A stretch of DNA of 64,000 bases, taken from NCBI GenBank assembly GCA_031555315.1, contig JAVBUO010000005.1, forward strand, positions 186,001 to 250,000, given 5' to 3'. Positions 34,860-43,691 of the stretch are shown in pieces (the first letter of the stretch is position 1; each line of letters starts with the position of its first letter). A program made the translations under genes and the position numbers. The notes under the pieces were generated by a model. The model was not told the DNA's origin. It ran no database searches and worked only from the letters and a program-made list of their open reading frames with translations. Source of the DNA: JAVBJV01 sp031555315. Its GTDB lineage: Bacteria > Pseudomonadota > Alphaproteobacteria > Acetobacterales > Acetobacteraceae.

Positions 34860-35150
34860 CTAGGCGATGCCGCAAGCGCACAGGCCATCGGGCATTGGCA
34901 ACAACCCGCGCTGCTTGCAGGTCCGTGCGATTGCATCGAACGCTTTCTCACCCGGCTGGATCGTGAAACGAGGGAAGACCGGGCCGACATCCACATTGGC
35001 CGACACGGTTATCCCGAACGGTGTGCATAGCCGTTTGGCGATATCCAGCGCGGTCACCCCCGACATCTGAAACGGCCGCGTGGCCGAGCAATCGAACAGA
35101 TCGCCGGTGCGGCGCGGCGATCGCCTCGTTCTGGCCGGCCGGGTCTTCCA
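34860..35150 (-). pseudogene. phage baseplate hub (Mu gpP-like) fragment
   Basis: The minus strand encodes GDLFDCSATRPFQMSGVTALDIAKRLCTPFG and then PRFTIQPGEKAFDAIARTCKQRGLLPMPDG. This matches a short internal part of Mu-type baseplate/tail proteins (gpP/gp44). Only about 90 codons remain; both ends of the gene are missing, and it ends at a stop at 34860. The left boundary with the GntR remnant is near 35150-35165. Confidence 0.6.
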
Positions 35151-35164
35151 TCACCTGCGGCAGC

Positions 35165-35565
35165 CGCACGAACAGGCTGGCCATCAAGCGTGCGAAAGAG
35201 GAGGAGATCGACGCACTCCTCGCTTTTCTTGGCAGAACGGGGCCGGATCCCGGAGAGCGCAGTTCCATGGAGCTCGTCGAACTTGACGAAACTTTCCACG
35301 AGAGACTGTTGGCGATGTCGAACAATACCGAGATGTTGCGGGTGATGCGTAACGTCAATGCGCGCATTCGGTTTGTGCGCTGGATCGACATGGACAGTAT
35401 CAATCGTAACAAGACCCAGAAGGAGCACCGCACTTTGCTGCTGGGCCTCAAGACGCGCGATGAAAGCGCATGCGCTGCTCTTCTCGAAAGCACATCGATC
35501 GCCGTCTCGGCCAGGCTACCGCTGCGATCAAGGAGGGGTATGCGCAGATCTACACCCTGCGAAAC
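35165..35565 (+). pseudogene. GntR-family regulator remnant (FCD domain, no DNA-binding domain)
   Basis: The plus strand reads a helical FCD ligand-binding domain: LVELDETFHERLLAMSNNTEMLRVMRNVNARIRFVRWID, then QKEHRTLLLGLKTRDESACAALLES. Near 35490 the sense moves to another frame reading HIDRRLGQATAAIKEGYAQIYTL, the normal C-terminal end. The N-terminal winged helix is absent and replaced by the phage fragment on the opposite strand. The gene is therefore both truncated and frameshifted. Confidence 0.7.
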
Positions 35566-35615
35566 GCCCGCTCATGGTTTGAGCGTGCGGTAAATTCTCC
35601 GGGGCCGCCGGATCA

Positions 35616-36557
35616 TCAGCGAATTCTGGTTTCTTTCGGCGAAATGCCGAACCGGGTTCGGAAGGCGCGTGAAAACTGTGCCTGGTCGGAAAAACCATGC
35701 GTATAGGCGATTTCGCCGATTGAACGGCGATCCGTGGGGGTGCGCAAATCTTCATGGGCTTTTTCCAGCCGGAGATTTCGTATCCACTGACCGAGCGTCT
35801 GATTGGTATCGCGGAAAATCCTGTGAAGATAACGAACGGATATACCGCAGCCGGCGGCAACTTCGTCGGGCCCGAGGTTGGGGTCTTCGATATGGCGCAG
35901 CACGAAGGATTCGATGCGCCGCAGGTGAGCGGTGCGGATGGGGCTTGTACTGGAAGTCAGTATCCGTTTATCGGCGTGAAGGGCCAGAGACAGAAGATCG
36001 ATCAGATGCCAGCCCAGGACGGCCCTGGCCTCTTCGGACATTGACTGATAACGCGCGGGGACCAGACGGACCAGATCCGCGAACAACGCGCCCACCCCAT
36101 GTTTCGTATCGAACTTGAGAGAACAGAACCTGTCGGGGGTTTGCAGACGTGTACTGAAGACTTCCGAAGACAGTTTCATGACAAAAATATCGGCGCGCTC
36201 CGCATGGCTGAATTCGTACGGCTCGTGACTGCGTTCGACAAAAAAGCTCCCGGGTTCCGCGCAAACTTCTCTGCCGCATTGACTGAAACGGACTTCGGAG
36301 ATCACAGGTAGCGTGACGAGGAACTCTTCCTGATCCGATCTTTGAAAGTGCCCGGGGAAACGTCGGTAAAAAATAGCATCCGATGTCAGGCGCGACAGGG
36401 AAACGTTGCCCAGTTCCCACATTTGCAGGCTGCCATTGAAGGTTTCCGGCTGACTGAAAGTCAGATCCAGGGGGAAATAAGCCCGGCTGATCGTCTCGTG
36501 CCAATACTGACTGCGGCGCTGTCTGCCGACGTCTGCGGTTGTGAAAGATGCCCTCAA
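35616..36557 (-). CDS. AraC-family transcriptional regulator
   Basis: A 313-residue regulator. The N-terminal half is an AraC-binding-like domain (contains EFLVTLPVISEVRFSQCGRE and GSFFVERSHEPYEF), and the C-terminal 100 residues are a double helix-turn-helix: AAGCGISVRYLHRIFRDTNQTLGQWIRNLRLEKA, then IGEIAYTHGFSDQAQFSRAFRTRFGISPKETR. The start is TTG 36557, chosen because GAGGAGG lies six bases upstream. It is divergent from hyuB and so is the likely activator of the hydantoinase-type pair. The effector is unknown. Confidence 0.92.
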   Translation of the reverse strand: MRASFTTADVGRQRRSQYWHETISRAYFPLDLTFSQPETFNGSLQMWELGNVSLSRLTSDAIFYRRFPGHFQRSDQEEFLVTLPVISEVRFSQCGREVCAEPGSFFVERSHEPYEFSHAERADIFVMKLSSEVFSTRLQTPDRFCSLKFDTKHGVGALFADLVRLVPARYQSMSEEARAVLGWHLIDLLSLALHADKRILTSSTSPIRTAHLRRIESFVLRHIEDPNLGPDEVAAGCGISVRYLHRIFRDTNQTLGQWIRNLRLEKAHEDLRTPTDRRSIGEIAYTHGFSDQAQFSRAFRTRFGISPKETRIR

Positions 36558-36751
36558 AACGCGCCTCCTCTATGTAAAGCCTTATTTTTCTTCATGTTGG
36601 CAACACCGATCCACGCTGTAAAGGCGAAAGCGCAGGGGAGGTAATGCGCTCCATATCAAAAATCTGTGCACTCAGAGCAAAGACGGCGTTGCGAAAGCAT
36701 CGCTAATTTTTCCCCAACGAGGTGCGCAATGCACCATGTGGGAGATTGGGA

Positions 36752-38536
36752 ATGTCGAAGGAAGAGGCCCGGGGTGGGGCAAAAGTTGACCCGATCACGT
36801 TATCGGTGGTGCGGGGTATTCTGGAAACGGCGCAGCGAGAGATGACGCTGTCTTTGGAAAAGACCGCACGATCGAGCGTTTTTAACCTTGCGCACGATTA
36901 TTCCACCGCACTTTTCAATGCGCGTCCGGAGATGATCCTGCAAGGACAGGACATCCCGATTCATCTGGGTTCTCTGATTCCGGCGATGAAAGTCGTTGCG
37001 AAATATTTCGAAGGGGACATCAACGAGGGCGACCTGATCATTCACAACGACCCGGCCTGGGGCGGAAGCCACGCGATCGATACATGTTTTTATCGGCCGG
37101 TTTTCTATAAGGGCAAACTGAAATACTGGACGGTCTGCAAAGGGCATCTGACGGATATCGGTGGACCTGTACCTGCCGGATACAACCCGAATGCCAAGGA
37201 AATCTACGCCGAATGCCTGCGCATCCCGCCTGTGAAGATCTGGGACCGGGGAACGCTGCGCAAAGATGTGTTGAATCTTCTTCTGACCAATATGCGCGCG
37301 CGCCGTGACCAAGAGGGTGATTTCAATGCCCTGATCGGCGCCTGTCTGGTCGGTGAACGTGCGCTGATTACCATGCTCGACAAATACGGCGAAGAACAGG
37401 TGGATGCCTGCATCGACACGCTTCTGGACATGGCCGAACGCCAGATGCGCGGCCTGATCGCATCGGTGCCCGACGGCACCTACGAGGGAGCGGCAATTCT
37501 CGAAGATGCCGGGCATGGATATGGCGACTTCGAGATCAAGGCGCGCGTGAAGATATCGGGCGATAACTGCCACATAGAAATATCGAGCCCGCCGCAGATC
37601 CCGTATTTCATCAACAGTTACGAAGGGAACAGTTACTCGGGTGTCTATCTCGGGTTGATGATGTTTGCCCAGTTGCCGCCGCCTTACAATGAAGGGCTTT
37701 ATCGCTGTGTGACGGTCGATATGGGGCCCAAAGGCACGCTCTGTAATGCCAAGGAACCCGCCCCGCACATGAATTGCACGACGACACCGATGGAAACGCT
37801 GACCGATGCCGTTCGTCTGGCATTCGAGAAAGCCGTACCGTCCCGGGTTTCGGCCAGTTGGGGGCATGCGAACGGATTGAATATTGCCGGCTGGGACAGG
37901 CGGCATGACGAAGAATACGTCACCATGGTTTTGGCCACGATCATCTCTGGGGCGGGGGCTACCCCTAGCCAGGACGGATGGCATGCATGCGGACCCGAAT
38001 GCTGTTTCGGGGCGCTGACTTCCGGTGATGTCGAATTGCTGGAGCACAGCTACCCGATCATCATTCATCGTTATTCGCTGATGACCGATTCCGGCGGAGC
38101 AGGAAAATTCCGGGGCGGATCAGGCACGGCATGGGAGGTCGAGCCGCTTTACGATGACATGACTTTCATCACGTTCGGAGAAGGGCGCCGCATTCCGGCT
38201 GTTGGTGCCGCTGGTGCAGGCTCTGTTCTGAATGACAAAAAGGTCGGTCGGTTGGAACTTCTGAAAGATGGAGAAACGCGGACCATCCGCGAGAATGTCA
38301 TCGAGGTGATCCATCCGGGCGAGCGCATCACCAACATGAACCCGGGCGGTGGCGGTTATGGAAACCCCTTGGAGCGGCCGGTGGAAAAAGTGGTTTGGGA
38401 TGTGAAAAACGGCCTCGTCTCCATCGACGGTGCCCGGGAGGATTATGGTGTCGTCATCACGGACCGGAAAACACTGAACGTGGATGTGCAGGCAACCGAT
38501 GTGTTGCGTATGCGGGATTTCGAAGTGGCCCAGTAA
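36752..38536 (+). CDS. hyuB: hydantoinase B/oxoprolinase family protein
   Basis: A 594-residue subunit of the HyuB type. It starts DPITLSVVRGILETAQREMTLSLEKTARSSVF and includes HNDPAWGGSHAIDTCFYRPVF, PDGTYEGAAILED, TDSGGAGKFRGGSGTAWEV and the NPGGGGYGNPLERP end. These enzymes hydrolyse cyclic amides (N-methylhydantoin, 5-oxoproline) or act as carboxylase subunits, usually together with a HyuA ATPase, encoded 12 bases downstream. ATG 36752 has GGGAG well placed; the upstream GTG-type start at 36722 is rejected. The substrate is unknown. Confidence 0.92.
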   Translation: MSKEEARGGAKVDPITLSVVRGILETAQREMTLSLEKTARSSVFNLAHDYSTALFNARPEMILQGQDIPIHLGSLIPAMKVVAKYFEGDINEGDLIIHNDPAWGGSHAIDTCFYRPVFYKGKLKYWTVCKGHLTDIGGPVPAGYNPNAKEIYAECLRIPPVKIWDRGTLRKDVLNLLLTNMRARRDQEGDFNALIGACLVGERALITMLDKYGEEQVDACIDTLLDMAERQMRGLIASVPDGTYEGAAILEDAGHGYGDFEIKARVKISGDNCHIEISSPPQIPYFINSYEGNSYSGVYLGLMMFAQLPPPYNEGLYRCVTVDMGPKGTLCNAKEPAPHMNCTTTPMETLTDAVRLAFEKAVPSRVSASWGHANGLNIAGWDRRHDEEYVTMVLATIISGAGATPSQDGWHACGPECCFGALTSGDVELLEHSYPIIIHRYSLMTDSGGAGKFRGGSGTAWEVEPLYDDMTFITFGEGRRIPAVGAAGAGSVLNDKKVGRLELLKDGETRTIRENVIEVIHPGERITNMNPGGGGYGNPLERPVEKVVWDVKNGLVSIDGAREDYGVVITDRKTLNVDVQATDVLRMRDFEVAQ

Positions 38537-38548
38537 CGGAGAAGAAAA

Positions 38549-40630
38549 ATGAAAACGGAATATCGTCTGGGCATTGATGCGGGCGGCACTTTCACCGATT
38601 TCGTGCTGGCCGACAGGGCAGGAAAGGTGCGCCTGTTCAAGGCGTTGTCCACGCCGCAAGACCCGACGCGGGCGATCGACGACGGGCTGAACCTGATTGC
38701 CGAGGAACTGAAAGTCCCAGTGCGGGACATAGTTTCGAACTGTGACCTGTGCATCAACGGGACGACCGTCGGCCTGAACGCGCTGATCCAGCACAAGGGA
38801 TCCAAAACGGGATTGATCTGTACGGCCGGACATGAAGACAGCCTCGAGATCCGGCTGGGCCACAAAGAGGACGGCTATAGGTATGATCCGGAGTATCCGG
38901 CGGCGACCATGCTCGTGCCGCGCTATCTGCGATGCGGTGTGTCCGAGCGCGTGATCTCGGACGGAACCGTGCGCACACCGCTGAACGAGGATGATGTACG
39001 TGCGGCTTGCCGGCTTTTCTTGCAAGAGGGCATCGAAAGTGTGGCGATCAGCTTTGTCTGGTCTGTTCTGTACCCCGATCACGAACGGCGTGCGGCTGAA
39101 ATCGTGCGCGAGATGATGCCGCATGCGATCATCACCATCGGGTCGGAACTGTATCCGCAAGTGCGCGAATATACACGCACCTCGACCGCCGTTGTGAATG
39201 CCTATCTGGCGCCGGTCATGAAGCGTTATGTGGATGCAGTGGATATGCATTTCCAGGCACTGGGGGCGGGGCAGCCGGTGCGTTACTTCCAGTCGAACGG
39301 CGGTTTGGCGGCCGGTCAGGCAATGGCCGACCGTTCCGTCTATGCCATCAATTCCGGTCCCGCCTCGGCACCCGCTGCGGGACAGTATGTCTGCGAGCCT
39401 TTCGGAAAGCGTGATGTCATCACCGTCGACATGGGGGGAACGTCGTTCGATATCACCCTGACGAAGAGTGGTGCGACGAACATCAACAAGAACATCGATT
39501 TTCTGAGATATCGCATCGGCGTGCCGATGATCCAGGTCGAGACGCTTGGTGCTGGCGGCGGATCGATCGGCTGGATCGACGAGATGGGGCTGATGCAGAT
39601 GGGACCGCAATCAGCCGGTTCCGACCCAGGCCCGGCCTGTTACGGGCAAGGGGGAGAGCTGCCCACGGTGTCCGATGCAAATCTCGTGCTGGGCTATCTG
39701 AACCCGCACGGCCTGGTGGGTGGCCGGTTGCCGCTGGATTATCAGAAAGCTTACGAGGCCATCCGTGTTCATCTGGCGGAACCGCTAGGTCTGTCGGTTG
39801 AACGTGCCGCCTATGGCATGTTCACGATCGTCAATGCCAACATGGTCAATGGTATCCGCCGTGTGACGATCGAACGTGGGTATGATCCGCGGGATTTCGT
39901 TCTGGTCGGCGCGGGCGGTGCGACGGCGGCGCATATCACGGCACTGGCGGATGCCATGGGGATCGAGATGATCGTGCTGCCCAAGCTGGCGTCGGTTCTG
40001 TGCGCTTTCGGGCAGATAATTTCCGACGTGAAGTACAATTACATGGCGACGGCGCCGCTGCGCCTCGACCATGACCAGGCCTATGACCGTGTGAACACTC
40101 TCTTTCACGAGATCGAGGCGCAGGGTATTGCCCAACTGAAGGCGGATGGCTTTTCCGAGGATGATATCGTTATCCGTCGCAGTCTCGATATGCGCTATGT
40201 CGGCCAGGTTCACGAGTGTACCGTGGAGATCGACAAATTCACCGTCGATGCGACGTCGGTGAACAAAGTCCTGGATGCTTTCCATGAACGGCACGAACAG
40301 CTCTATACGTATTCCGAACGCCACTCGACGGTAGAGGTGGTGAATATCGAGAGCACACTCTACGGGGTGCTGGACAAACCGGAACGGATGCGGCTTTCCG
40401 CCGGTGCATTGTCCGAGCAGGCATTGAAAGGGCATCGCGAGGTCGTGTTCCGGGCCGACGGAACCCGTCAGAGCACACCGATCATCGATGGCGGGCTGCT
40501 CGGGGCGGGGGCGCGAATCGTCGGGCCGGCCATTATCGAGGAAGTGACCACCACGATCGTGATCGAGCCGGGCTGGGTGGCGCTGCTGGATGAAAGCGGT
40601 TCTTACCGGATTACGCGCAACAGACAGTAG
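38549..40630 (+). CDS. hyuA: hydantoinase/oxoprolinase A family ATPase subunit
   Basis: The 693-residue partner of HyuB. The N-terminal ATP-binding motif is GIDAGGTFTDFVLAD at 8-22, the second is VDMGGTSFDITL at about 294-305, with GAGGGSIGWID and GPACYGQGGELPTVSDANLVLGYL between. It supplies ATP hydrolysis for opening or carboxylating the substrate. The order AraC-like regulator, hyuB, hyuA is a self-contained catabolic locus. Acetone/acetophenone carboxylase-type activity cannot be excluded, but the third subunit expected for acetone carboxylase is absent. Confidence 0.93.
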   Translation: MKTEYRLGIDAGGTFTDFVLADRAGKVRLFKALSTPQDPTRAIDDGLNLIAEELKVPVRDIVSNCDLCINGTTVGLNALIQHKGSKTGLICTAGHEDSLEIRLGHKEDGYRYDPEYPAATMLVPRYLRCGVSERVISDGTVRTPLNEDDVRAACRLFLQEGIESVAISFVWSVLYPDHERRAAEIVREMMPHAIITIGSELYPQVREYTRTSTAVVNAYLAPVMKRYVDAVDMHFQALGAGQPVRYFQSNGGLAAGQAMADRSVYAINSGPASAPAAGQYVCEPFGKRDVITVDMGGTSFDITLTKSGATNINKNIDFLRYRIGVPMIQVETLGAGGGSIGWIDEMGLMQMGPQSAGSDPGPACYGQGGELPTVSDANLVLGYLNPHGLVGGRLPLDYQKAYEAIRVHLAEPLGLSVERAAYGMFTIVNANMVNGIRRVTIERGYDPRDFVLVGAGGATAAHITALADAMGIEMIVLPKLASVLCAFGQIISDVKYNYMATAPLRLDHDQAYDRVNTLFHEIEAQGIAQLKADGFSEDDIVIRRSLDMRYVGQVHECTVEIDKFTVDATSVNKVLDAFHERHEQLYTYSERHSTVEVVNIESTLYGVLDKPERMRLSAGALSEQALKGHREVVFRADGTRQSTPIIDGGLLGAGARIVGPAIIEEVTTTIVIEPGWVALLDESGSYRITRNRQ

Positions 40631-40642
40631 ATCGCAGCCCAG

Positions 40643-40677
40643 GCGACGGCGGCGTCCTTACCCTGGTAAGGCGTCGC
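40643..40677. terminator. hairpin after hyuA
   Basis: CCTTACC (40656-40662) pairs with GGTAAGG (40665-40671), and flanking GCGACG (40643-40648) can pair with CGTCGC (40672-40677). The hairpin lies 13 bases after the hyuA stop and touches the end of the convergent TetR remnant. There is no T-run. Confidence 0.45.
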
Positions 40678-41092
40678 TACCGCGGCCATGCCTGCAGGTA
40701 AGGCAGCAGCCGTTTTCTGAGCGGCATCGCGGCATGCGTTGTGCAGAAATGCAGCGCCACCGTCTGGTTTCCGAAGGCCTGTATGCCTTCGGCCAGAATG
40801 GGTAACGGTACGTCGTGCCGGAATGTGCCGTTATCGAGCCAGCGTGAAACGATCTGCAGGTGACGGTCGAATGTCATCGCGATCGGGCCAAGCGTTTCGC
40901 GTGCGGCGACTCCCGACCGGCGGAGGATGACTCGGTGAAATGCGCGAAAAAGGTTCCTTTCGCGACGCATGCTCGCGCAACCACATCCCCAACCCGGAGT
41001 GCGGCATATCCAGATGCCGCCACCAGTTTTCGTGAAACATCAAGCAGGCGGACGCGGGTTTCGGGCGTGCGTTGCTGTGTGCGTCTGGTCAT
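40677..41092 (-). pseudogene. TetR-family regulator broken by internal deletion
   Basis: The N-terminal helix-turn-helix is intact: ETRVRLLDVSRKLVAASGYAALRVGDVVARACVAKGTFFAHF from ATG 41092. The sense then jumps to another frame: VILRRSGVAARETLGPIAMTFDRHLQIVSRWL and the C-terminus ending RLLPYLQAW. About 60 codons between FFAHF and VILRRSG are missing, together with a frame change, both explained by one deletion near 40950-40975. The gene therefore cannot make a normal repressor. It is divergent from the oxidoreductase gene at 41191, its probable former target. Confidence 0.8.
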
Positions 41093-41190
41093 GCAATTCC
41101 ATCGCCAGTTTCTGGCGAATGCTAGAATTATAACCGGCCGCGGTTAATATTTTAAGGCAATCGATCAAAAGTGGAAATTGGCGGGATGTA

Positions 41191-41775
41191 ATGAAGCGTA
41201 TACTGGTTCTGAATGGCCATCCGGCGGAAACCTCTCTGTCGTACAGCCTGGCCACAGCCTATGCCGAAGCGGCGACAATATCGGGTAATGATGTCAGGAC
41301 TGTTCATCTGCACGACCTGTCGTTTGACAGTGATTTCGGTTTCGGCGGTTACAAGCGGATAAAACCGCTGGAGCGCGACCTTGAAACCGTCTGGCAGCAT
41401 CTGGAATGGTCCGAGCATCTGGTGCTCGTCATGCCCATGTGGTGGGGCGGCATGCCGGCCAAGCTTAAAGGTCTGTTCGACCGCATTCTTCTGCCCGGTC
41501 GGGCGTTCGATACGCGCAATGCGAAATGGGGTATGCCGGCGCCGATGCTGCGCGGGCGCAGTGCCCGTGTCGTCATCACGTCCGATACGCCGGGCTGGTT
41601 TCTGTGGATCGCCTATCGCAACGCACTGATCTGGCAGATACGTGGCCAGATTCTGAATCTTGTCGGTATCAGACCGTCACGTTTCACGCATTTTTCCGGT
41701 GCAAGCCGTCCCGGGCCCGGGATGGTCGATGGCTGGATGGTGCGTATGCGGGCGCTGGGGGAGGCGGCTGCCTGA
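41191..41775 (+). CDS. flavodoxin-fold NAD(P)H oxidoreductase
   Basis: A 194-residue flavodoxin-like quinone reductase (YwrO/KefF/MdaB type). The FMN-binding start is ILVLNGHPAETSLSYSLA, followed by HLVLVMPMWWGGMPAKLKGLFDRILLPGRAF, which are the flavin and substrate loops of the family. It should carry out two-electron reduction of quinones or related compounds. It is divergent from the broken TetR gene, so if TetR was its repressor it may now be constitutive. Confidence 0.87.
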   Translation: MKRILVLNGHPAETSLSYSLATAYAEAATISGNDVRTVHLHDLSFDSDFGFGGYKRIKPLERDLETVWQHLEWSEHLVLVMPMWWGGMPAKLKGLFDRILLPGRAFDTRNAKWGMPAPMLRGRSARVVITSDTPGWFLWIAYRNALIWQIRGQILNLVGIRPSRFTHFSGASRPGPGMVDGWMVRMRALGEAAA

Positions 41776-41879
41776 GACGGCGATGGTGCACGGATTTTGC
41801 ACACATAAGCGTGGTTTTTGCTGGCGTGATATCTGTTCTGGGATTCCTGTGTAATCCACTGATTTTTTTAAAAAACCAG

Positions 41880-41954
41880 TGGTGGGCGCAACAGGGATTG
41901 AACCTGTGACCCCTACCATGTCAAGGTAGTGCTCTACCGCTGAGCTATGCGCCC
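41880..41954 (-). tRNA. tRNA-Val (GAC)
   Basis: Read on the minus strand this is a 75-base cloverleaf with encoded CCA (complement at 41880-41882). The acceptor stem is GGGCGCA with TGCGCCC; the anticodon arm is CTACC-TTGACAT-GGTAG, giving anticodon GAC. Directly downstream of the CCA on the same strand is CTGGTTTTTT, a T-run inside a palindrome (41857-41881), which may end transcription. Confidence 0.96.
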
Positions 41955-42119
41955 ACATATCCGGAACAGGCGCGCTTCCTACCGCTCTCCCTGTCCGAGT
42001 GCAACCCCTGCTTTGCGTTTTGTTCTTCCGAAAAAGCAAAGCCTTAAGAAATGGCCGCCATAGTGCCTGCAGACGGCCCGAATCACGGCCGCACTGTCAC
42101 TGTATGCTGCGGGTACTCC

Positions 42120-43265
42120 ATGACACCGGCTGATGAAGATCCAGCTCAGAGCGATGAAGATCTGGCCGCTTCCTGGGAAGCTGCGCTGGCCGCCGAGGGC
42201 GAAGATAAGGACGAAGAGGAAAACGACGATGCCGCCGCCTGGGAGGCCGCGCTGGCCGCTGAAAACGGTGGCGGCGATAACGATACGGCGCGCGTGCTCA
42301 GCCAGGACGAGATCAACAACCTGTTGGGCGACGACACGGTCGAGAGTATCAATGAACGCCTGACCGGGGTCGAGCGGCTGCTGCATTCCGGGCTGGTCTC
42401 CTATGAACGTCTGCCGATGCTGGAGGTGGTGCTGGACCGCATGGTCCGCATCTTCAGTTCCAGTCTGCGCCGCCTGACCGGCGAGAACGTGGAAGTCAGT
42501 TTCGAACAGATCAAATCGCTGCGCTTCGGCGAATACATGAACGGGCTGCCGCTGCCGTGCATGCTGGGCGTGTTCAAGGCGCAGGAATGGGACAACCTCG
42601 GTCTGGTGACTGTGGATGGTCCGGCGATCTACACGCTGGTCGACGTGCTGCTGGGCGGGCGGGCATCGGATACGGCGCGTATCGAGGGGCGGCCCTATAC
42701 CAGCATCGAACGCATGCTGGTCGAGCGCGTGCTGCGTATTCTTCTGGGGGATGTCTCCTCGGCCTTCGATCCGGTTTCGCATGTCACGTTCGATTTCGAG
42801 CGCCTGGAAACCAACCCGAATTTTGCCAGTATTTCGCGCAAGTCGAATGCGTGTATCGCCGCGAAAATCTATATCGACATCAACGGCCGCGGCGGTTTCA
42901 TCGAGATACTGTTCACCTATGCGATGCTCGAGCCGGTCCGTGAAGTGCTGTTGCAGCACTTCATGGGGGAAAAATTCGGGCGCGACAGCATCTGGGAAAC
43001 GCATCTGGCCAATGAACTCTGGCAGACGGACATCGATCTGGATGTCATTCTGCACGAACAGTCGATGCGGTTGGGCGATCTGGTCAATCTGGATGTCGGC
43101 AGCACGATCATCCTGAATGGCGCATCGTCCGAGGCAGTGGAGGTCCGATGCGGCAGCAAGCGTCTGTTCCAGGCCAAGGTCGGGCGCAAAGGCAACCATG
43201 TCGCCGCGAAGATCGATCAGAGCTTCATCAACGAAGCATCACTTGCACTTGCCGAAAGTTTCTAA
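42120..43265 (+). CDS. fliM: flagellar motor switch protein FliM
   Basis: FliM (381 residues) sits in the C-ring and binds phosphorylated CheY. The N-terminal CheY-binding segment is VLSQDEINNLLGDD at about 59-72. Before it is an unusually long acidic extension with two copies of WEAALAAE (about 21-28 and 45-52). The middle domain (RLTGENVEVSFEQIKSLRFGEYM, SFINEASLALAES end) and the SpoA-type C-terminus (HEQSMRLGDLVNLDVGSTIIL) are normal. ATG 42120 is preferred to the upstream ATG 42051. It opens fliM-cheY-cheZ. Confidence 0.95.
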   Translation: MTPADEDPAQSDEDLAASWEAALAAEGEDKDEEENDDAAAWEAALAAENGGGDNDTARVLSQDEINNLLGDDTVESINERLTGVERLLHSGLVSYERLPMLEVVLDRMVRIFSSSLRRLTGENVEVSFEQIKSLRFGEYMNGLPLPCMLGVFKAQEWDNLGLVTVDGPAIYTLVDVLLGGRASDTARIEGRPYTSIERMLVERVLRILLGDVSSAFDPVSHVTFDFERLETNPNFASISRKSNACIAAKIYIDINGRGGFIEILFTYAMLEPVREVLLQHFMGEKFGRDSIWETHLANELWQTDIDLDVILHEQSMRLGDLVNLDVGSTIILNGASSEAVEVRCGSKRLFQAKVGRKGNHVAAKIDQSFINEASLALAESF

Positions 43266-43292
43266 CGCCACCTACGCAACGGAGAAAAGACC

Positions 43293-43673
43293 ATGGCGCT
43301 TGACAAAAACATGAACATCATGGTGGTGGATGACCAGCGCACGATGACGCGCATTATCCGCAACCTGTTGAAGCAGAATGATTTTGCGAACAGCGAAGAA
43401 TGCACGACCGGAGAAGAAGCCTTTAACAAACTGAAAGCCGGCAACTTCGGTCTGGTCATCAGCGACTGGAACATGGAACCGATGACGGGGCTTGAACTGC
43501 TCCAGAAAGTGCGCGCGGACGACAAGCTGAAGAGCATCCCGTTCATCATGGTGACTGCGGAAAGCAAGACCGAAAACGTATTGGCTGCCAAAAACGCCGG
43601 CGTCAGCAATTACATCGTGAAGCCGTTCAACGCGCAGACTCTGATGGAGAAGATCCAGAAGGTCTTCGGCTAA
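43293..43673 (+). CDS. cheY: chemotaxis response regulator CheY
   Basis: A stand-alone receiver domain (126 residues). The acidic pair is Asp 13-14, the phosphorylation site is Asp 58 (ISDWNMEP), with Thr 88 (MVTAES) and Lys 110 (VKPFN) completing the active site. SDWNMEPMTG is the canonical CheY loop. Phospho-CheY binds FliM (encoded just upstream) to reverse the motor. The downstream gene encodes its phosphatase. Confidence 0.96.
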   Translation: MALDKNMNIMVVDDQRTMTRIIRNLLKQNDFANSEECTTGEEAFNKLKAGNFGLVISDWNMEPMTGLELLQKVRADDKLKSIPFIMVTAESKTENVLAAKNAGVSNYIVKPFNAQTLMEKIQKVFG

Positions 43674-43691
43674 CCGGGCAAGGAGCATCTC

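Noticed and set aside
41857..41881. Independent mobile-element end beside tRNA-Val
   Set aside because: The palindrome with T and A runs is explained as the 3' end signal of tRNA-Val; no matching partner end is seen.
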